Positions 60,001 to 64,000 of a DNA stretch of 64,000 nt are shown here, piece by piece; positions within the stretch are counted from its first letter, which is position 1, and the number at the start of each line of letters is the position of its first letter. The stretch comes from Larkinella soli (GTDB lineage Bacteria > Bacteroidota > Bacteroidia > Cytophagales > Spirosomataceae). The stretch lies in contig NZ_QTJY01000013.1 in the NCBI RefSeq assembly GCF_003703975.1, forward strand, positions 158,387 through 222,386, written 5' to 3'. The notes under the pieces are model-generated. The model made no database searches. It was not told where the DNA came from and saw nothing but the letters and a program-made list of their open reading frames with translations. The translations under genes and the position numbers were made by a program.

Positions 60001-60461
60001 CCGGCCAGGTTAACGTTCATGATCGGGAACTCCGAGAAGTTGACGTCCTGGGCCGTCGGTCCGTTGTCCAGCTTCTGGGGCAGGTCGCGCCGGGCCTTGT
60101 CGATGGCATCCCGAACGCGCTGGAGGGCATCCGAAACCTGCACATCCGGGTTGAATTCGACCAGAATGACCGAAACGTCCTGCAGAGCGTTGGATTTAAT
60201 CTTCTTTACGCCCGTGACGGATTTCAGCTGTTTCTCAATCGGTTTGTTGATGGTGTTCTCCACGTCGGCCGGAGCCGTTCCGAAATATACCGTGTTAATG
60301 TAGATCTGCGGAATCTTGATATCCGGGAACTGCTCCTTGGGCAGGTTATTGTAGATGAATAACCCACCCATGGTGATAATGAACGTGAAGATGTAGATCG
60401 CCGTCCGGTTCTCTACGCACCAGTTGGTGAAACTCAGGGTTTTATATTGTTCAAATTTCAT
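57036..60461 (-). CDS. RND efflux permease (AcrB/MexB-like HAE1 family)
   Basis: The inner-membrane pump of a tripartite efflux system, 1141 residues, with two halves of membrane helices and large periplasmic loops. The N-terminal part resembles HAE/HME family pumps (NLPKEQFPDIKIPQIYINTVYFG). It contains GIVVDDAIVVIENTHR in the first membrane domain (RND helix 4 motif) and a matching segment in the second half. It is the third gene of a TetR-TolC-adaptor-pump operon. Confidence 0.93.
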   Translation of the reverse strand: MKFEQYKTLSFTNWCVENRTAIYIFTFIITMGGLFIYNNLPKEQFPDIKIPQIYINTVYFGTAPADVENTINKPIEKQLKSVTGVKKIKSNALQDVSVILVEFNPDVQVSDALQRVRDAIDKARRDLPQKLDNGPTAQDVNFSEFPIMNVNLAGNFSLKQLKEYAEDLQDAIEARPEISRVDIVGALEREIQINVDLPRMQSAGLAFFDIQQAVQGENINVSGGDLNVDGVRRTLRVKGEFSDVQQLQELQIRTATGATVRLGDVAQVQDSFEDQQDFARLAGKSVVTLNVIKRAGANLISAADGIEEIIAEYKSSRFPQGLDIKVTADQSERTRADLHDLVNTVVLGFIFVVLVLMFFMGVRDAIFVALSVPLSALVAFVCMPIVGPIVGTTFTLNTIVLFAFLLGLGIVVDDAIVVIENTHRLFNLNKDWDIKKSVKAAAGEVFIPVLSGTLTTIAPFFPLLFWPGIVGEFMKFLPLTLILTLFASLFVAYVMNPVFAVTFMKRHEDDHHEDKQSFRAIRRPLIIMAVLAVLGYLIDRGIGNLFVALIVLYTFNHYVLTPRIIVPFQENLLPGLKNGYRKLISWILTGWRPVWAILSMFVLLIGTFMLMGVVQPKVIFFPSGEPDYVYVYNVMPVGTDARVTDSVTKVIEKRIFKVLDENNATDIVNSVIANVGKNAGDPFNPDRSDTPHKSKVTVAFVKNEDRHGLSTQEVLNKVRTAMQGIPGTEISVERENNGPQTGKPIAIEIAGDDFKTLQNLEKQVRQRITQAGIEGIDQLKSDLITNKPEIVINIDREKAEREGISSSQVAMAVRTALFGLEVSKFRDDKDEYPIMVRLKPDDRSQIEQLLSLNMVYRDMNAGGQLRQVPIQSVADISYSTTFSQINRQNQERVVTLSSDVVPGYNANEIVQQIQEVVRDIEVPNGYVVRMGGEQEQQQESAQFLMTAFGAAILLIYLILSTQFNSAVKPLIIFVTILLSLIGVLLGFMITGKTFSIIMSGVGIIALAGIVVKNGILLIEFIEELRGRGMPLREAIIEAGGIRLTPVLLTASAAVLGLIPLALGLTIDFVGLFRDFDPHVLIGGDSAVFWNILAWTIIYGLTFSTVLTLVIVPCMYWLNERVKARFVKKTAEPAPEPEFVNE

Positions 60462-60505
60462 GGCCTTGGTTTGGTTATCGCCATTGACTGGATAGGAATC
60501 CGATT

Positions 60506-61636
60506 CTAAAAGTTGATGGGCTGGCCGTCAACCAGTTCCTGATAGCCCTGCATGATGAGCTGGTCACCCGCCTGTAAGCCCTCCGTTACTTCCACCTGTC
60601 CGCCATAGCTCAAACCCAGCTTGACGGGACGCGCCTTCGCCACTTTCTTCCCGCCTTCATTGACCGCTACGTAGACCAGCTGCCCGTTTTCCGTGCTCTG
60701 CACCAGGTTCTGATTAATCACGATCGCTTTGGGTTTCGAGACGTCGTTGATTTTTACCTGCGCCAGCATATTCGGCTTCAGACCGTTATCCGACGGCAGG
60801 GGAGCCTCGATGGTAAACGTCCGGGAAAGCGGATCGACGGTCGTCGAAACGAAATTGATCCGGGTGGTAAGTTCTTTGTTGACATCGGGGAAGCGAACGA
60901 CTACCGGGTCACCATTCCGGACGCTGCCCGCGTAGGTATCAGCCACTTTGGCGACCACCTTCAACTGAGACAGATTGACCACCCGGACGATACCCATGCC
61001 CGGCATGGCGGTTTCGCCGGCTTTCACGTTGACTTGATCGACGACCCCGGAAATCGGCGAGGTGACGTTCGATTGCGAAAGCTGGGCATTCAGCGTCACC
61101 AGCCGTTTTTCGAGCCCTTCCTTGTTATTTTTGGCCTGTAGGTACTGAATTTCAGTGCCGATCTGCTGTTTCCATAGGTTGGCCTGCTTTTCATAAACCG
61201 TATTGGCCAGCGTGAGCTGATTGCGGATTTCCTCAATGGATTCCCGGAGGATCTGATCGTCGATCTTGGCCAGCACCGAACCGGCCCGGACGGCATCGCC
61301 CTCTTTCACATACACGGCCGTAATCGGGCCTCCTGATTTTGGGCTTACCTGTACGTTGTTTTTGGCATCGATCGTGCCCTGAAGTTCCACGAAGTGTTTA
61401 AACGTCGTAGCCGTCAGCGGAGCCACGACCACATCTTTCACTTTGACCTGCTCCGCCTGCGTAGGGTCCGATTTGGCAAGTTCAGTCTCCAGCGACTTGA
61501 TCTTCGCCGAAAGCTCGGTCTGCTGTTTTTTCAACTCGGCGAGTTCCTGTTTTTTCGATGCAGGGTCCGATTTTTTTTCAGAGGAACAGGCCAGGAATAA
61601 AGTGGCGGCCAGTCCGATAGCGTAGTATGATTTCAT
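60506..61636 (-). CDS. RND efflux periplasmic adaptor (membrane fusion protein)
   Basis: The adaptor links the pump to TolC. The 376-residue protein is a lipoprotein (signal ending Leu-Ala-Cys, Cys17), with an N-terminal coiled coil (about 28-58), a lipoyl-type domain, a long helical hairpin and beta-barrel domains (KVVAKVADTYAGSVRNGDPVVVRFPDV). The N-terminal KKQELAELKKQQTELSAKI helix is unusual for the family. It is co-transcribed with tolC-like and pump genes. Confidence 0.9.
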   Translation of the reverse strand: MKSYYAIGLAATLFLACSSEKKSDPASKKQELAELKKQQTELSAKIKSLETELAKSDPTQAEQVKVKDVVVAPLTATTFKHFVELQGTIDAKNNVQVSPKSGGPITAVYVKEGDAVRAGSVLAKIDDQILRESIEEIRNQLTLANTVYEKQANLWKQQIGTEIQYLQAKNNKEGLEKRLVTLNAQLSQSNVTSPISGVVDQVNVKAGETAMPGMGIVRVVNLSQLKVVAKVADTYAGSVRNGDPVVVRFPDVNKELTTRINFVSTTVDPLSRTFTIEAPLPSDNGLKPNMLAQVKINDVSKPKAIVINQNLVQSTENGQLVYVAVNEGGKKVAKARPVKLGLSYGGQVEVTEGLQAGDQLIMQGYQELVDGQPINF

Positions 61637-61683
61637 ATGGTTTTGGCTGAAATACCGTCTTGAAAAGATGGGATGTATTGTAA

Positions 61684-63069
61684 TTATTGTCCGGTGTAGA
61701 GTTTACCAAGGGCTTTGTCCAGATCTACTTTCGTAATCATATAATCGAGCAGCGAGGCAAAATAGTTGGTCTGCGCTTCCCGATAAGAGGTTTCGGCATT
61801 CAGCACCTCGATATTGGAACCGACGCCCTCCTTGTACTTGATGCGGGTTACACGAACCACCTCCTGGGCCAGATCCATATTCCGCTTCTGCGTTTGCAGT
61901 GTCTGGAGGTTATTGGCCAGCGTAATGGATGCCTGCCTGATCTGAAGGTCGATGGAGTTCTTCAGCAGTTCCCCGCTCTGGCGCACCTTATCCAGCGTAA
62001 TCTTCCGTTGCTGAGCCGCATACCGTTTCTGGAAGCCGTCGAATACCGGGATGTTCAGGTTGACGGTGATGGCTGCGGAATTGAACCATTGGGTCGTCCA
62101 GAAATCCATAAAGTTGTTCCGGCCGTTGTTATGTCCGTAGGTAGCGGCCGCCGTCAGGCGCGGATAATATTGTTTCCCGATGCTTTGCAGGTCCAGATCG
62201 GCAAGGCGGGTTTGCGTTTGAAGCGTCGAATACTCGATCCGCTGTCCATAGTCGAACGCCGAGTCCAGCACGGCGGCCCGGTCCAGGTCCTGCTGTCCGT
62301 ACGTCTCCACCTTATCCGTAAGCCGGATGGACGTATTCACCGGTAACCCCATCTGGAATTTTAGCAGGTAGTAGCTCAGATCGACCAGATTCTGCACGTT
62401 CTGGCGTTCGGTTTTCAGGTTATTCAACTGAACTTCCAGCCGGTCCACGTCGAGTTTTTCCACGAATCCCTGTCGTCTCAATTCATTGGTTTCCCTCAGC
62501 AGCGTATCCACCCGGGAAATATTCAGGTCAAGCAGTTTGATTCGCTCCGAACTGACCAGCACCCCGTAATAGGCTTTGGCCACCTGCTCGGCTACCGTAA
62601 TTTTTGAAGCCGTGATATTTTTCTGGGCCAGTTCCCGGTAGGTTGAGGCTGCCTTGAGGCCGATCTTATACGAAGCGTCGAATAAAAGCTGGTTCAGACT
62701 TGCCGCGATGCTGCCCTGGAGTTTGACACCGAATGGAATGGCCGTGACGGCATCAGATCGGCCCGATGTATCCGGAGAGGGCCCAAAGCCGCCCGCCGGA
62801 AGGATAAACCGCTGAATAATGGCGTTGTAGGTGACCTGCCCATTCACATTCACCTGGGGCAGGGCTACTCCGCGAATCTCCTTGATACGGGCTTCGGCAC
62901 TCAGAGCATCCAACTGCGTATTCCTGACGTTAAGGTTCTGCTGGGTTGCAAATTGAATAGCCTCGTTCAAAGAAAAGTCCCGTGGTTGCTGGGCCATCGC
63001 CGAGCCGGCCACGCCTATTCCCAGAAACAAACTGAAGATGATTCTATTGGGAAACGGAAGTCGGATCAT
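61684..63069 (-). CDS. TolC family outer membrane channel
   Basis: The outer membrane exit duct of the efflux system. The 461-residue protein has a signal peptide ending Ala-Met-Ala, then Gln-Gln, and the TolC fold's internal repeat (two similar halves with long helices, e.g. LSAEARIKEIRGVALPQVNVNGQVTYN and LDLQSIGKQYYPRLTAAATYGHNNG in pieces). The ATG at 63069 is preferred to the upstream one at 63165. It overlaps the TetR gene by 26 bases, so the two are co-translated. Confidence 0.92.
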   Translation of the reverse strand: MIRLPFPNRIIFSLFLGIGVAGSAMAQQPRDFSLNEAIQFATQQNLNVRNTQLDALSAEARIKEIRGVALPQVNVNGQVTYNAIIQRFILPAGGFGPSPDTSGRSDAVTAIPFGVKLQGSIAASLNQLLFDASYKIGLKAASTYRELAQKNITASKITVAEQVAKAYYGVLVSSERIKLLDLNISRVDTLLRETNELRRQGFVEKLDVDRLEVQLNNLKTERQNVQNLVDLSYYLLKFQMGLPVNTSIRLTDKVETYGQQDLDRAAVLDSAFDYGQRIEYSTLQTQTRLADLDLQSIGKQYYPRLTAAATYGHNNGRNNFMDFWTTQWFNSAAITVNLNIPVFDGFQKRYAAQQRKITLDKVRQSGELLKNSIDLQIRQASITLANNLQTLQTQKRNMDLAQEVVRVTRIKYKEGVGSNIEVLNAETSYREAQTNYFASLLDYMITKVDLDKALGKLYTGQ

Positions 63070-63676
63070 TTTGATATTGTTTAATGTACTGGTTGTAGAT
63101 GGATAAGCCCTTTTCGGTAAGTATGCCCCGGATGAAATGATGGAGCAGTTGGATCTGAACTTCAATCATGCCGGCCCGGCCGGTCGGGAAAACTTCGGAG
63201 TCGAATCCGAGTCGCAGCAACTCAAGCCGCAAACGCGCCATCACTTCCACATCAATCTCCGGACGATAAAGTCCTTCCTGCACACCACGTTTCAAATTTG
63301 ATCGAATCGATTCGAGAAGAAATTTTTCTCTAAACTCCCTGCATAATTCCCAGGCTCTGGGATAATGGCGCTGAATATCAATCATCAATGAGGGATTCAT
63401 ACCTCCGGTATGTTCACGCATCATTTCAGAAGCAATCAGAATTTCTTCAATGGGGTCATGGGCATCGGCAATTTTACACTGGACATTATCACGGTTTTTT
63501 TCAACCCTATACTGAATGACTTGATAAACAATATCGTCTTTGTCCGTAAAGTGCTGATAGATCGTCTTTTTCGAAATACCAACCTCCCGGGCAATATCAT
63601 CCATGGTTATACTTCGCGTGCCAAATTTCCAGAAGAGGGCTTCAGCTTTCAGCAGAATGCGTTCTTTAACTTCCAC
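63044..63676 (-). CDS. TetR/AcrR family transcriptional regulator, GTG start
   Basis: This 210-residue protein has a helix-turn-helix N-terminus (about 20-55: RSITMDDIAREVGISKKTIYQHFTDKDDI) and a ligand-binding C-terminal domain. It is the first gene of the efflux operon and probably represses it. The start codon is GTG at 63676; no in-frame ATG is available upstream before a stop (63692-63694). An imperfect inverted repeat (GGAAACT/AGTTTCC, 63708-63735) upstream of the start is a candidate operator. Confidence 0.92.
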   Translation of the reverse strand: MEVKERILLKAEALFWKFGTRSITMDDIAREVGISKKTIYQHFTDKDDIVYQVIQYRVEKNRDNVQCKIADAHDPIEEILIASEMMREHTGGMNPSLMIDIQRHYPRAWELCREFREKFLLESIRSNLKRGVQEGLYRPEIDVEVMARLRLELLRLGFDSEVFPTGRAGMIEVQIQLLHHFIRGILTEKGLSIYNQYIKQYQNDPTSVSQ

Positions 63677-63707
63677 GTATTTATGACTATTTCAAGCAAA
63701 AAACGGC

Positions 63708-63735
63708 GGAAACTTTTTTTAAGTTCAGAGTTTCC
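63708..63735. repeat. inverted repeat upstream of the TetR gene
   Basis: GGAAACT (63708-63714) and AGTTTCC (63729-63735) are complementary 7-base arms 14 bases apart, 32 to 59 bases upstream of the GTG start. The location fits an autoregulatory site, but the spacing is unusual for a TetR operator. Confidence 0.4.
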
Positions 63736-63973
63736 TAAGTTTTTTATAAGAAATAATCGCTAAATCAGAAGGACAAAGGTCGAAAGGAGATCGATGAGGT
63801 TCAAGAAATTAGGCGCGAAACGGCTGATTTCAAGGACGAATCAAAGAAAAAAGAGAGATGAAAGGTAAAAGGCCAAGATAAAGTGAATTATCATTTTTGA
63901 CTTTCTGTACACCGGTTACTTAAAAAGAAATATAATTTTTTAACTATTTATTTTACCAATTTAAATCTTGGGC

Positions 63974-64000
63974 ATAAAAAAAGCGTCCGAAGCGATGCTT
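63974..64000 (-). terminator. terminator of a minus-strand gene right of the window
   Basis: AAGCGTC and GATGCTT pair (one G-T) around a 6-base loop and, on the minus strand, run into a TTTTTTT tract. The gene it serves would lie past base 64000. Confidence 0.5.

Larger units (their letters stand above)
63677..64000. other. 324-base region upstream of the efflux operon, to the window end
   Basis: This holds the promoter of the TetR-led operon and a possible operator at 63708-63735. I see no credible gene. Near the right end a terminator for a minus-strand gene outside the window is present. Confidence 0.6.

Noticed and set aside
57636..60362. 908-residue open frame opposite the RND permease
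   Set aside because: It is a shadow of the GC-rich pump gene: a His/Arg/Gln-rich product with no fold, while the opposite strand has a clear RND protein.
1..64000. tRNA, rRNA, CRISPR or insertion sequences
   Set aside because: I looked through the gaps between genes for cloverleaf-like sequence, regularly spaced repeats and transposase-like frames with terminal repeats, and found none.

Overview
This 64 kb window comes from a chromosome of a Bacteroidota bacterium, most likely order Cytophagales (Spirosoma/Larkinella-like). The evidence is a type IX secretion PorU/PorV pair, promoters of the Bacteroidota type (TTG, then about 20 bases, then TAnnTTTG) in place of -35/-10 boxes, few Shine-Dalgarno sequences, a TonB receptor with a carboxypeptidase-like N-terminal domain, many exported proteins with Gln just after the signal peptidase site, and several ECF sigma factors. 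The lineage below phylum is inference. I see no rRNA, tRNA, CRISPR array, insertion sequence or prophage. Nearly all of the sequence is ordinary chromosomal coding DNA on both strands.

Layout. 1-2.9 kb: end of porU, porV, an M16 peptidase homologue without its zinc motif. 2.9-9.8 kb: sugar kinase, GNAT-like protein, cysS, a glutaminyl-cyclase-like M28 lipoprotein, nadD, gmk and a Cys-rich anti-sigma candidate. 9.9-17 kb: ECF sigma factor, glpF-like channel, purB, proC, TlpA-like thioredoxin, gatB. 16.8-20 kb: carotenoid genes crtB and crtI behind an ECF sigma gene. 20.3-25.9 kb: TonB receptor with a striking operator-like promoter, SDR-like protein, serine hydrolase, Cys-motif protein. 26-29.8 kb: PD40/OmpA envelope protein, LOG protein, small membrane proteins. 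29.8-32.8 kb: hisH-hisA-hisF-hisIE, preceded by a histidine-rich leader peptide and an attenuator. 32.8-41.7 kb: DUF72, valS, OmpA protein, a GmhB-like phosphatase, a 43-residue lipoprotein, speA, an Mpl-like ligase. 41.7-45.7 kb: a 978-residue propeller/HEAT/cytochrome c protein with a sugar phosphate isomerase-like protein. 45.8-51.9 kb: ECF sigma factor overlapping a membrane-anchored protein with a beta-barrel C-terminus, a serpin, lipoproteins. 52-57 kb: typA, small exported proteins, dienelactone hydrolase, metallophosphoesterase. 57-63.7 kb: a TetR-TolC-adaptor-RND efflux operon.

The most noteworthy signal is the complete histidine attenuator at 32602-32776: a Bacteroidota promoter, a 15-residue peptide with four His codons in five, alternative pairing segments and an intrinsic terminator ending just before hisH. 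Second are the nested TTGCAA palindromes that cover the promoter of the TonB receptor, whose only usable start is TTG. Third is the sigma/trans-envelope fusion pair at 45808-48007. A glutaminyl-cyclase-like lipoprotein sits in the same window as at least ten exported proteins predicted to start with Gln after signal cleavage.
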